A stretch of DNA of 64,000 nt from Streptomyces galbus (GTDB lineage Bacteria > Actinomycetota > Actinomycetes > Streptomycetales > Streptomycetaceae). Location of the stretch: positions 407,346 to 471,345 of the forward strand of contig NZ_SZPR01000008.1 in the NCBI RefSeq assembly GCF_005280195.1, given 5' to 3'. A program made the position numbers and the translations under genes. Positions 28,862 through 37,037 of the stretch are shown one piece after another (within the stretch, counting starts at the first letter, position 1; every line of letters begins with the position of its first letter). Below the pieces are notes generated by a model that saw nothing but the letters and a program-made list of their open reading frames with translations, had not been told where the DNA came from and made no database searches.

Positions 28862-28917
28862 CGCATTTCCGCAGGGTTCCGACACGACTGCGGCCTGCCT
28901 GCGTTCGCATTTCCGCA
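28862..28917. repeat. Two 12-bp direct repeats upstream of the sugar-dehydrogenase gene
   Basis: The sequence CGCATTTCCGCA occurs at 28862-28873 and 28906-28917, 44 bases apart (four helical turns), in the divergent control region. Its reverse complement begins TGCGGA, like the motifs upstream of the two peptide genes, so it may bind the same regulator. Confidence 0.5.
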
Positions 28918-29021
28918 ATTTCTTGGCCGCGGGCCGGGCGGCTCGGTCATCCTGTTGGACGTGCCGCCCTCACGGCGGATCACAGAATCCTCATTCCGCC
29001 GTACTGGAAGGAGTCGGGGCC

Positions 29022-30281
29022 GTGGCTGAAAAGTACGACCTGGCCGTCGTCGGACTCGGCTATGCCGGGCTCCCGCTGGTCGTCGCGGCTGCCCGCAACG
29101 GCATGCGGGTCGCGGGCTACGACGTCGACGCCGGCCGCGTCGCCGCCCTCGCCGGCGGGACCAGCTACGTGGACGACATCTCCGACCGGGAGGTCGCCGA
29201 GGCGCTGGCCGCGGGCTTCACCCCGTCCTCGGATCCGGAGGTGATCGCCGCCGCGGGCGCCGTCACCATCTGCGTGCCGACGCCGCTGCGGGACTCCGTG
29301 CCCGACCTGAGCGCCGTCCTGGACGCCGCGCACCTGGTGGCCCCCCGGCTGCGCCCGGGGGCCCTGGTGGTCCTGGAGTCGACCACCTACCCGGGCACCA
29401 CCACCGACGTGGTGCTGCCCCTCCTCGCGCGGGGCTCGCGGACGGTCGGCGAGGACTTCCTGCTGGCCTTCTCCCCCGAGCGGATCGACCCCGGCAACCC
29501 GGCGTTCGGGCTGCACAACACCCCGAAGGTCGTCGGGGGCGTCACGGCCCGCTGCACCGGGGCCGCCACCGCGCTGTACGAGCGCATGGTGCAGAAGGTG
29601 GTGACGGTGAGCACGCCCGCGGCGGCCGAACTCACCAAGCTGCTGGAGAACACCTACCGGCAGGTCAACATCGCCCTGGTCAACGAGCTCGCCGTGTACT
29701 GCGACGGGCTCGGCGTGGACGTGTGGGAGGTGGTGGCCGCCGCGGCCACCAAGCCGTTCGGCTTCCAGCCGTTCCGGCCGGGCCCGGGCGTGGGCGGCCA
29801 CTGCATCCCGGTGGACCCCGGGTACCTGGCCTTCAGCGGCCGGGCCGCGGGTTTTCCGCTGCGGCTGCCGGAGCTGGCGCAGGAGGTGAACGACCGGATG
29901 CCGGCGTACGTCGTCGACCGCGTCGCCCGGCTCCTCGACGGCCGGCGGCGCGGCGTCCGCGGCGCCCGGGTGCTGCTGCTCGGGGCGACCTACAAAGCGG
30001 ACATCGCCGACGACCGCGGCTCACCGGCGGTGCCCGTGGCCGAACTCCTGCTGGACCGGGGCGCCCTCGTGCGCTTCCACGACCCCCACGTGCGCACCCT
30101 GCGGCTGCACGGGCGGAGCCTCGCCCGGGCCGGGTCGCTGGAGGCGGCGGTGGCCGAAGCCGACCTCGTCGTGCTGCTGCAGGCGCACCTGGACTACGAC
30201 CTGGCCGCCCTCGCCGACACCGCTCCGCTGCTGTTCGACACCACCGGCCGCGCCGTCGGCGCACGCGTGGCGCACCTCTGA
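29022..30281 (+). CDS. Nucleotide-sugar C6 dehydrogenase (UDP-HexNAc type)
   Basis: A 419-residue NAD-dependent dehydrogenase that should oxidise C6 of a UDP-sugar to the uronate. The NAD site is VVGLGYAGLP (residues 9-18). The catalytic cysteine is Cys261 in GPGVGGHCIPVDP, the form usual in UDP-N-acetyl-glucosamine/mannosamine dehydrogenases (WecC, TviB) rather than UDP-glucose dehydrogenase. Conserved Lys206 lies in ELTKLLEN. GTG start at 29022 after GGAAGGAG. With the glycosyltransferase, epimerase and FAD enzyme nearby, it probably makes a sugar acid attached to the cluster product. Confidence 0.85.
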   Translation: MAEKYDLAVVGLGYAGLPLVVAAARNGMRVAGYDVDAGRVAALAGGTSYVDDISDREVAEALAAGFTPSSDPEVIAAAGAVTICVPTPLRDSVPDLSAVLDAAHLVAPRLRPGALVVLESTTYPGTTTDVVLPLLARGSRTVGEDFLLAFSPERIDPGNPAFGLHNTPKVVGGVTARCTGAATALYERMVQKVVTVSTPAAAELTKLLENTYRQVNIALVNELAVYCDGLGVDVWEVVAAAATKPFGFQPFRPGPGVGGHCIPVDPGYLAFSGRAAGFPLRLPELAQEVNDRMPAYVVDRVARLLDGRRRGVRGARVLLLGATYKADIADDRGSPAVPVAELLLDRGALVRFHDPHVRTLRLHGRSLARAGSLEAAVAEADLVVLLQAHLDYDLAALADTAPLLFDTTGRAVGARVAHL

Positions 30282-30298
30282 CCCGGCCGCACCATCAC

Positions 30299-30338
30299 CC
30301 GGCCCGCCTCCTCCTGGAAAAGGAAGCCGGCCGGGCCG
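30299..30338 (+). terminator. Imperfect hairpin after the dehydrogenase gene
   Basis: An imperfect inverted repeat (GGCCCG ... CGGGCC with an inner CTCCT/AGGA pairing) just after the dehydrogenase stop. It may weakly end that transcript before the peptide-2 promoter. Confidence 0.35.
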
Positions 30339-30361
30339 TCGGCATTCCCGGAGAACCGTGC

Positions 30362-30442
30362 TGCGGATATCGGAAATCATGAGCCCCGCAATTCGTTGAT
30401 CCGGTCGTCCGGGCGCTGCTAATTTCATTGCGGGGAATCAAT
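30362..30442 (+). promoter_or_regulatory. Promoter and putative operators of the 51-codon peptide gene
   Basis: A -35 TTGATC (30396-30401), 18-base spacer and -10 TAATTT (30420-30425) make a good vegetative-type promoter. Upstream is TGCGGATATCGGAA (30362-30375), related to the peptide-1 motifs. A 9-bp inverted repeat CCCCGCAAT / ATTGCGGGG (30384-30392, 30427-30435) brackets the promoter. The likely start site lies within TGCGGGGAATCAAT (30429-30442), a 14-mer repeated exactly upstream of the XRE/TPR regulator gene. Confidence 0.55.
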
Positions 30443-30474
30443 TGGTTCCTTGACGCAGAAGAAAGAGGTACATC

Positions 30475-30630
30475 ATGTCCGAGAAGAACGAGATCTCCTT
30501 CGACGCTTTCGTCGACGCCGTGAAGTCGTACGACCTGGAATCCGTCAGCGCCAAGGACACCGCCCACTCGTCGGCGGTCTCGGTGAAGCCCTGGGAGCAC
30601 GTCACCGAGCAGACCGCGGACGCCGTCTGA
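30475..30630 (+). CDS. 51-residue candidate RiPP precursor (peptide 2)
   Basis: A 51-residue peptide (starts MSEKNEISFDAFVDAVKSYD) with a helical, acidic leader-like first half and a distinct tail containing SVKPWEHVTEQTADAV. A purine-rich site (AAGAAAGAGG) precedes the ATG. It has its own promoter, a perfect 12-bp hairpin after the stop, and stands at the head of an operon encoding a radical SAM enzyme and an HExxH peptide-modification protein. That makes it the best precursor candidate. The single Trp-Glu-His stretch is a likely site of modification. There is no Cys, so lanthionine-type chemistry is excluded. No partner RRE/PqqD gene was seen. Confidence 0.65.
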   Translation: MSEKNEISFDAFVDAVKSYDLESVSAKDTAHSSAVSVKPWEHVTEQTADAV

Positions 30631-30644
30631 TCCGCTGCGCCAGA

Positions 30645-30676
30645 CCGGCGGGCGGCTGTGCGCGGCCGCCCGCCGG
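30645..30676 (+). terminator. Perfect 12-bp hairpin after peptide 2
   Basis: Inverted repeat 30645-30656 with 30665-30676, 8-base loop, 14 bases after the peptide stop and before the FAD enzyme gene. It probably acts as an attenuator that keeps peptide mRNA in excess, as after peptide 1. Confidence 0.75.
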
Positions 30677-30742
30677 GACCCCCGCGCCCGCCACGCTCCC
30701 GTGGCCCGGCGCCCGTCCTCCCGGCCTTGCGAGGTGGCACCC

Positions 30743-32107
30743 ATGCTCGACCCGTCCCCGTGGGCGGACCCTGCGGACCACGAAGTGGAGACCGAGGTAC
30801 TGGTCCTCGGCGGCGGTCTGGCCGGACTGGCCGCCGGCTCCGTGCTCGGTGACCGCGCGATCGTGGTCGAGGCCTCGGACCGGCCCGGTGGCCTGGTGCG
30901 CACCGAACGCGTCGGGGACTACTGGTTCGACCGCGTCATCCACCTGCTCTACTTCAGCCATCCCGACGTCGAGGCCCGCGTCCGCGCGCTGCTGGGTGAC
31001 GTCCTGCGCCCGTGCCCCCCGGACGCCCGGGTCGAGACGGCCCGGGGCACCACCCGCTTCCCCGTCCAGCTCAACCTGTACGGCCTGCCCGCCGAGGTAC
31101 GCGCCGCGTGCCTGGCGGACCTGCGGGCCGCGCACGCGCGGGACACCGCACCGGGCGACTACGAGGAACTGCTGCTGAGCGCCTTCGGCCGCACCCTGTG
31201 CGAGCTGTTCTTCTTCCCCTACAACCGCAAGCTGTGGCGGCGTCCGCTCGGCACGCTGTCGGCGTCCGGCTTCCACTGGAACCTGACCCGGCCCAGCGTC
31301 GCGGAGATCGAGCGCGGTGCCGCCTCGGCCCGCCCGGCACAGGGTTACAACGCGCGGGGCTGGTACCCGCGGCCCGCTCCCGGCGGCCGGCGCGGCATGG
31401 AGGTGCTCTCCCGGGCGCTGGCCGACCAGGTGCCCGACCTGCGGCTGCGGCACACCGTCACCGCCGTCGACCCGACGTCCCGTACGGTGCGCACCCGTTC
31501 GCCCGAGGGCGTCACCGACTTCCGCTTCACGCACGACTGCGTCTCCACCCTCCCGCTGCCCGCCACCGTCGAGCTGTGCCACCGGGCGCCCGAGGCCCTC
31601 GTCGAACGCTGCCGTGCGCTGCCCCGCAACCGCGTACGGTCGGTGGCGCTCGCCGTCCGGGGGCCGCGCCCGCGCGACACCGGGCACTGGCGGTACTACA
31701 CGCGCGAGGACGTGCCGTTCACCCGGCTGGTCTTCATGACCGAGTTCGACCCGGAGATGGCACCCGCAGACGGCTGGGGCGTGCTCGCCGAGGTGCTCGA
31801 ACCCTCCGAGGGGCCGCGTGCGACCGACGACGCGCTGGTCGCCGACGTCCTGCGCGGGGTCGGGACGGTCGGACTGCTCGGCCCCGGCAGCCGGGTCGTC
31901 GCGACCGGGGTGTTCACGAGCGACCCCGGCTACGTCGTCTTCACCGACGAGGCCCGGCAGACCGCCGACGAGGCCACCCGCCACCTCAGGTCCCTCGGCA
32001 TCACCCCGCTCGGCCGCTACGGCACCTGGACCTACTCCTCCATGTCCCAGGTCATGGAGGAGGCCTTCGCCTGGGCGTCGCGGCGTGCGGCCCCGGCGAC
32101 GACATGA
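30743..32107 (+). CDS. FAD-dependent amine-oxidase/UDP-galactopyranose-mutase-like protein
   Basis: A 454-residue flavoprotein with an N-terminal Rossmann FAD site (VLVLGGGLAGLAAGSVLG, then the GG motif in DRPGGLVRTE). The middle has WYPRPAPGGRRGMEVLSRAL, typical of a protoporphyrinogen-oxidase/UDP-galactopyranose-mutase-like group found in sugar clusters. It could rearrange or oxidise a sugar nucleotide, or oxidise a peptide side chain. ATG 30743 after GAGGTGG. Its stop overlaps the next start (ATGA). Confidence 0.7.
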   Translation: MLDPSPWADPADHEVETEVLVLGGGLAGLAAGSVLGDRAIVVEASDRPGGLVRTERVGDYWFDRVIHLLYFSHPDVEARVRALLGDVLRPCPPDARVETARGTTRFPVQLNLYGLPAEVRAACLADLRAAHARDTAPGDYEELLLSAFGRTLCELFFFPYNRKLWRRPLGTLSASGFHWNLTRPSVAEIERGAASARPAQGYNARGWYPRPAPGGRRGMEVLSRALADQVPDLRLRHTVTAVDPTSRTVRTRSPEGVTDFRFTHDCVSTLPLPATVELCHRAPEALVERCRALPRNRVRSVALAVRGPRPRDTGHWRYYTREDVPFTRLVFMTEFDPEMAPADGWGVLAEVLEPSEGPRATDDALVADVLRGVGTVGLLGPGSRVVATGVFTSDPGYVVFTDEARQTADEATRHLRSLGITPLGRYGTWTYSSMSQVMEEAFAWASRRAAPATT

Positions 32108-32802
32108 TCCGGACAGCAGACAGGGAGATCCCCTTGCCCAGCACCACGAACCACTCATTCCTCGCGCTGGAGGGCGTCGACGGATCCGGGAAGACGACGA
32201 CCGCACGGCTCATCGCCGGGCACGTGCGCGCGCAGGGGCGGCCGCTGTCGCGCATCGGCCAGCACTCGTGGCTCGACCCGCAGGCGGCGCGCGTCATCAT
32301 CGACGTCCGTGAGGACCGGCCGCACCGGCACGACCACCGGCGCATCACCGAGGCCTACTTCCGCGACAAGCAGTTGCAGGCCGGCGCGATCGGCGACCTG
32401 CTGCGCGACCGCACCGTGCTGTCGGACCGCTACATCTTCAGCGACGCCGCCTACCTGGAGGTCCTGTACGGCATCCCCGCCCGCGAGACGCTGGACCGCC
32501 ACCACGCGCACGGCACCCTGCTGCCCGACCTGATCGTCTACCTCGACGTCCCCGTCGGCCTGGCCGCCGACCGCGTCGTCTCCCGCGGCAAGAGCATGCG
32601 GCACTACGAGAACAGCTACACCCTCGACAAGGTCAGCAGGGTCTACCGCGCGCTGCTCCTCGACGACCCGCCGCCCTACCTCCCGCCGGTGCACGTGTTC
32701 CGCAACACCGCCGGCGCGCACGAGGACGGCCGGATGCGCGCCCTGTACCGGGCCGTGGACGCCGTGGCCGCACCCGGACGCGCGCTCCTGGAGACCCCGT
32801 GA
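32104..32802 (+). CDS. Thymidylate-kinase-like P-loop kinase
   Basis: A 232-residue protein with the dTMP-kinase fold: P-loop GVDGSGKT (residues 24-31), the DR motif in VLSDRYIFSD, and a lid region rich in Arg (VVSRGKSMRHYE). A chromosomal tmk would normally serve DNA synthesis; this copy lies inside a secondary-metabolite operon and may phosphorylate a nucleotide or a pathway intermediate. Overlaps both neighbours by 4 bases. Confidence 0.7.
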   Translation: MIRTADREIPLPSTTNHSFLALEGVDGSGKTTTARLIAGHVRAQGRPLSRIGQHSWLDPQAARVIIDVREDRPHRHDHRRITEAYFRDKQLQAGAIGDLLRDRTVLSDRYIFSDAAYLEVLYGIPARETLDRHHAHGTLLPDLIVYLDVPVGLAADRVVSRGKSMRHYENSYTLDKVSRVYRALLLDDPPPYLPPVHVFRNTAGAHEDGRMRALYRAVDAVAAPGRALLETP

Positions 32803-33683
32803 GCCGCCTGGACGTCGTGATCCCCTGCCACAACGGCGCCCACTGCGTGGGCCGGCAGCTCGCGGCGCTCGGCCGCCAGCGCACCGACGCCGACTGGGGT
32901 CTGGTGGTCGTCGACGACGGCTCGACCGACGCCCTCGCGGCCGTCGTCGACGACCACCGCCCCCACCTGCCGGCGGACACCCGTGTCGTGACGCGCCCGG
33001 TGCGCGGGGGCACCGGCGCCGCCCGCAACACCGGCGCGCGTGCGGCCCGCGGCGACCGTCTGCTGTTCCTGGACGCCGACGACGAGATCGCCGACGACCA
33101 CGTCGCGGCCATGGCGGCGGCGCTCGACCGGGCCGAACTGGTCACGGCCGGCATCGACTACCGGCGGCTCAACCCGCCCGGGGTGCTGCGCGGGACGCCA
33201 CCCGACCAGCTCCCCGACATCCTGACCGCGAGCCTGTTCAAGCCCCATGTGCTGGGCGGGCTGATGGGGATCTCCCGGGGCCTGTTCGAGGAACTGGGCG
33301 GCTTCGACGAGCGGTTGCCCGCGCTCGCCGACGTCGACCTGTCCTGGCGGGCGCAGTTGGCGGGCCGCACCATCGGCGTGGCGGACACCGTCGTGTCGGT
33401 CGGCATCCGCGCCACGCACCGCGGCAGGTTCCGCCGGGGCCGGTTCCAGGGGCACGACATCGTGCGCCTGCGCCGGAAGTTCGCCGCGCACGGCACCACC
33501 CCTGTCACCTGGCGCGGCCACCTGGCGGACTGGCTGCGCGTGCCGGTCACGGCCGCACGCGCGGGAGCCCCCGCCGCCCTGTCCGCCCTGGTGTGGGAAC
33601 TCGGCTGGCAGACGGGCGTCCTGGGCGCCCTCCGGTCCGAGCCGCGCCTCCCGTCCCCCCGCACCGCGCCGGAGCCGTCATGA
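32799..33683 (+). CDS. Family 2 glycosyltransferase
   Basis: A 294-residue GT-A enzyme. It starts with VVIPCHNGAH, has the nucleotide-binding VVVDDGSTDAL and the metal-binding LFLDADDEI (DxD type) motifs, and a later FDERLPALADVDLSWRAQ acceptor motif (ED-like). No membrane segments are evident. It should transfer a sugar from a UDP-sugar, plausibly the uronic acid made by the dehydrogenase at 29022. GTG start overlapping the kinase stop (GTGA). Confidence 0.8.
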   Translation: MSRLDVVIPCHNGAHCVGRQLAALGRQRTDADWGLVVVDDGSTDALAAVVDDHRPHLPADTRVVTRPVRGGTGAARNTGARAARGDRLLFLDADDEIADDHVAAMAAALDRAELVTAGIDYRRLNPPGVLRGTPPDQLPDILTASLFKPHVLGGLMGISRGLFEELGGFDERLPALADVDLSWRAQLAGRTIGVADTVVSVGIRATHRGRFRRGRFQGHDIVRLRRKFAAHGTTPVTWRGHLADWLRVPVTAARAGAPAALSALVWELGWQTGVLGALRSEPRLPSPRTAPEPS

Positions 33684-34834
33684 TCACCCTGTCCCGGGGG
33701 CTGAACCCGCACGAGACCGCCTGGGCCGAACCGGTCGTCCCCGGCCGGCCCCCCTTCACCCTCCTGCACGGCAGCCCCTCGTACATCAACGTGCTCGACG
33801 CACTCGGTGCGCAGGAGGCGGTCCGGGCCCTGCGCGAGCGGACCGGCACGGCCGCCTGCGCCTCGTCCAAGCACACCTCCCCCACGGGCATCGCGCTCGG
33901 CGGGCCCGTCGCACCGGGCGACGAAGCCCTCCACGACCGGGGGCCGCTGCCGGACGACCCCCTCGGCCGGGCCGTCGTACGGGCCCGGAACACCGCGCCC
34001 AAATGCGCGTACGGGGACTTCGTCGCGGTGTCGGAGCCGGTCACGGCGATACAGGTACCGCTGTTCGCGAACGCCATCGGGGTGATCGCCCCGGACTTCA
34101 CGCCCGAGGCGTTCGCCGCCCTCTCCCGCTTCCACGAGGGCCGGTTCATCCTGCTGCGCGGCCACCACGGCGAGGAGCGGGACGGGCGCAGCACGGGCGG
34201 GCGGGAGTCGGTCGAGACGGCGGGCCTCCGGCTGACGCGCTCGGCCGCACCGCTGCCGGGGTTCGCGGGCGGGACGCGCACCGAGTGCGGCACGCCCGGC
34301 AGCGCGGACGACCTGGCCGTCGCCGTCGAGGCCGTCCGGCACGCCCAGTCGAACGCCATGGCCTTCGTCGTGGACGGTTCCACGATCGGCATCGGCATGG
34401 GACAGCAGAACCGTCTGGACTGCACCCGCCTGGCGGCGGCCCGCGCCCGGACCTGGCAGCGCCGCAGGCACCCGGACGTCCTGGGGCTCGCGTTCCGCGA
34501 GGGCGTGGGGCCCGCGGAACGCGCGGTGTGGCGGGCGCGGCTCGCCGAGGGAGACCTCACGCCCTCGGTGCGCGCCGAGTTCGCCGGGGTGCTGGCCGAC
34601 CCCCGGCACGCCGACCGCACACCGGACTGGGACACGACACCGCCGCTGTCCGGGGTGACCCTGGCGGCCGACAACCACTTCCCGTTCGTCGAGGTCGTCG
34701 AGATCGCCGCCCGCCTGGGCGTCACCCAGCTCGTCACACCCGCCGGCTCGACCGGGAGGGACGCGCTGCGGGACGCCTGCGAGGCCCACGGCATGAGCTG
34801 GATCGTGACCGGTGAGCGCTTCTTCCGGCACTGA
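33680..34834 (+). CDS. Stand-alone AICAR-transformylase (PurH C-domain) homologue
   Basis: A 384-residue protein that matches the formyltransferase half of PurH without the IMP-cyclohydrolase half. Family signatures: SSKHTSPTGIALG with the catalytic Lys-His pair at 64-65, KCAYGDFVAVSEPV, VIAPDF, the segment QSNAMAFVVDGSTIGIGMGQ followed by QNRLDCTRLA, DNHFPF, and the C-terminal ERFFRH. PurH uses 10-formyl-tetrahydrofolate to formylate an amine. Here, embedded in a biosynthetic operon, it is more likely to formylate a pathway amine or a sugar amine than to serve purine synthesis. It overlaps its upstream neighbour by 4 bases and its downstream neighbour by 23. Confidence 0.8.
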   Translation: MITLSRGLNPHETAWAEPVVPGRPPFTLLHGSPSYINVLDALGAQEAVRALRERTGTAACASSKHTSPTGIALGGPVAPGDEALHDRGPLPDDPLGRAVVRARNTAPKCAYGDFVAVSEPVTAIQVPLFANAIGVIAPDFTPEAFAALSRFHEGRFILLRGHHGEERDGRSTGGRESVETAGLRLTRSAAPLPGFAGGTRTECGTPGSADDLAVAVEAVRHAQSNAMAFVVDGSTIGIGMGQQNRLDCTRLAAARARTWQRRRHPDVLGLAFREGVGPAERAVWRARLAEGDLTPSVRAEFAGVLADPRHADRTPDWDTTPPLSGVTLAADNHFPFVEVVEIAARLGVTQLVTPAGSTGRDALRDACEAHGMSWIVTGERFFRH

Positions 34835-35849
34835 CACCGGCGCTCCCGGCAGGCGCCTCCCCGGCACCGGCGGCCCGGTACGCCCCTGGCGGCTGCCCGG
34901 CTGGCGCCCGCGCGCCGTGGCCGTCATCGACGCCCGGCTGGCCGCGGCGGGCCTGCGGCGCACCGGGCCCGTCGAGGACGTCAAGCACTGGGCGCTGTCG
35001 GCCGTCCTGCGCTGCCCGACCAGCGGGGGCACGGTGTTCCACAAGCAGTCGCTGCCGTCCCTGGCGCACGAGGGCCGGGTGCTGGCCCTGCTGGCCGGCC
35101 GCCACCCCGGCCTGGTGCCCGAGGTCCTCTCCCCCGGGCCACCGGAGGAGGGCTGGTGCACCCGGGAGGTCGCCCTGCGGCCGGGCACGGAGCTGCCCGC
35201 GGAGGAACGGGGCCGGGCGCTGGCCGTCCTGGGCGCGGTGCAGCGCGACTGGCTGGGCCGGACCGCCGAACTCACCGCCGCCGGCTGCTGGGTGCGCACC
35301 GCGCACGCACTGGCCGGCCTGGCAGCGCCGGCGGGGCGGAGCGACCTGTTCGGGCCCGGTTCCGGTGTGCCGGGCGCGCTGAGCGCGGCGGAGTCCGCCC
35401 GGCTGGCCGGTGCCTTCGACCGGCTGCCCGGGCTGTGCGCGGAGCTGGCCACGGCGCCGCCCGGCGAGAGCCTCGTCCACGGCGACCTGCACCCGGGCAA
35501 TTGGGGCGTGACCCGCGCGGCCGGCCGGACCGTGTTCCTCGACTGGGCGGAGGCCTCCGTCGGCCACCCCTTCCTGGACGTCGCGGCGGCCCTCAGAAGC
35601 TGCCCGGACCCCACAGTCCGGGCCCGCGCCCTCGACCGGTACTTCGCGAGCTGGTCGCCGCTGATGTCGGCCGCCGAGTGCCGGCAGGCATGGCGACTGG
35701 CCGCACCGGTCGCCGCGTTCAACCAGCTCGTCACCTACACGCACTTCGCCGACGTGGCGGAACCGCACGAGCGGCCGGGCTGGGCGCCACGGCTGCTCTG
35801 GTGGGCGCGGGCCCTGCTGCGGACCGTGGACGGCGCCGGACGCGCCTGA
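34812..35849 (+). CDS. APH-family phosphotransferase 1
   Basis: A 345-residue protein of the aminoglycoside-phosphotransferase/choline-kinase fold. The Brenner loop is LVHGDLHPGNWGV and the metal-binding Asp is in FLDWAEASVGHPFLD. The N-terminal 60 residues contain a variable nucleotide lobe. It may phosphorylate the product (self-protection) or an intermediate. GTG start at 34812, 23 bases inside the preceding gene. A second, different APH protein is at 40190. Confidence 0.75.
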   Translation: MSASSGTDTGAPGRRLPGTGGPVRPWRLPGWRPRAVAVIDARLAAAGLRRTGPVEDVKHWALSAVLRCPTSGGTVFHKQSLPSLAHEGRVLALLAGRHPGLVPEVLSPGPPEEGWCTREVALRPGTELPAEERGRALAVLGAVQRDWLGRTAELTAAGCWVRTAHALAGLAAPAGRSDLFGPGSGVPGALSAAESARLAGAFDRLPGLCAELATAPPGESLVHGDLHPGNWGVTRAAGRTVFLDWAEASVGHPFLDVAAALRSCPDPTVRARALDRYFASWSPLMSAAECRQAWRLAAPVAAFNQLVTYTHFADVAEPHERPGWAPRLLWWARALLRTVDGAGRA

Positions 35850-35939
35850 GGCACCCGCCACCCGCCGCCGTCCCCGCCCACGGCGCCCCTCGCCCCCGTC
35901 GCCCGCCCTCCCCGCTTCCCACCCGAAGGAGACACCGCC

Positions 35940-36932
35940 ATGTGGTCCACCCCCTCGACACCCGTCCTCGTCACCGGCGGCGCCGGCTTCATCGGCAGCC
36001 GGCTGGTCCGTCTCCTGGCCGCGGCGGGCCACCCCATCCGGGTCCTGGACGACCTCACGACGGGCCGGCCCGAGTCCGTCACGTCGGTCGCGGGCGCCAC
36101 CCTGGTGCGCGGCAGCGTGCTCGACGCGGACGCGGTGGCCGAGGCCGCGCGCGGGACGGGGCTGGTGCTGCACCTCGCGGGCGTCGTCGGCATGCGGCTC
36201 GCGGCGCAACAGGCCGACCTCGCACACGCGGTGGGCCACCGGGGGACGGCGAACGTCCTGGCCCGCACCGGGGACGCACCCGTCGTGCTGGTGTCCAGCT
36301 CCGCCGTCTACGGACTCAGCGACGGGAGCGCCGAGCTGCGCGAGGAGCAGGCCGTGGACCGTTCCGTCCCGCTGGCCTACGACGGCGGCAGCCCGGGCTA
36401 CGCCACCGGCAAGTGGGAGATGGAACGGCTGGGGCGCGAAGCAGCCCGGCACCGGCCCGTGCTCACGGTGCGGCCCTTCAACGTCGTCGGCCCCGGCCAG
36501 CGGGGGCGCTACGGCATGGTGGTGCCGACGTTCTTCCGCCAGGCCGAGTCGGGCGAGCCGCTGACCGTGCACGGCGACGGCAGTCAGCGCCGTTGCTTCA
36601 CCGACATCGACCAGTTCGCCCGCCGCCTGCTCGACCTCGCGGCCACCGAGGCCGCGTGGCGGCCCGACGCCCGCGTGTTCAACATCGGCTCCCGCACCGA
36701 GACCGCCATCGCCGACCTGGCCCGCCTGGTCCTCGACGCCACCGGCAGCACGGCGGGCTCCGTCCACGTGCCGTACGAGTCGGTCTTCCCCGGCCGCACC
36801 GACGTGACCGGCCGGGTGCCGTGCCTGGACCGGCTGACCGCGGCCGTCGGTGAGACCGACTGGCTGTCCGCCGCGGCCCTGGTGCGCAAGACGGCGCGGG
36901 CGCGGCGGGCCGGCACACCCGCCGCCCGGTGA
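35940..36932 (+). CDS. NAD-dependent epimerase/dehydratase
   Basis: A 330-residue short-chain sugar-nucleotide epimerase. NAD site VTGGAGFIGS (residues 11-20), the SSSAVYG segment, and the catalytic YxxxK as YATGK. Likely works on a UDP-sugar, converting or preparing the hexuronic acid made upstream. ATG follows GAAGGAG by 7 bases; a 90-base gap precedes it, so a minor promoter could lie there. Confidence 0.82.
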   Translation: MWSTPSTPVLVTGGAGFIGSRLVRLLAAAGHPIRVLDDLTTGRPESVTSVAGATLVRGSVLDADAVAEAARGTGLVLHLAGVVGMRLAAQQADLAHAVGHRGTANVLARTGDAPVVLVSSSAVYGLSDGSAELREEQAVDRSVPLAYDGGSPGYATGKWEMERLGREAARHRPVLTVRPFNVVGPGQRGRYGMVVPTFFRQAESGEPLTVHGDGSQRRCFTDIDQFARRLLDLAATEAAWRPDARVFNIGSRTETAIADLARLVLDATGSTAGSVHVPYESVFPGRTDVTGRVPCLDRLTAAVGETDWLSAAALVRKTARARRAGTPAAR

Positions 36933-36968
36933 CGGTTTCGCCGCGTGCGGGTTCACGCAAGAAGAACG

Positions 36969-37033
36969 GCAATTCGTTGACGCGTTTCCGCCGTCACGAG
37001 AGCCTTTTCCCACACTTTCAGCACGGAGGAGCC
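36969..37033 (+). promoter_or_regulatory. Possible promoter region of the radical SAM gene
   Basis: The 12-mer GCAATTCGTTGA (36969-36980) is identical to 30388-30399 in the peptide-2 promoter, where it contains the -35 TTGATC. Here the -35 would be TTGACG (36976-36981), but I see no good -10. The radical SAM gene's own site GGAGGA is at 37026-37031. Confidence 0.35.
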
Positions 37034-37037
37034 CACC

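Noticed and set aside
30475..30630. Peptide 2 as a lanthipeptide or thiopeptide precursor
   Set aside because: There is no cysteine in it and no dehydratase or cyclase genes nearby.
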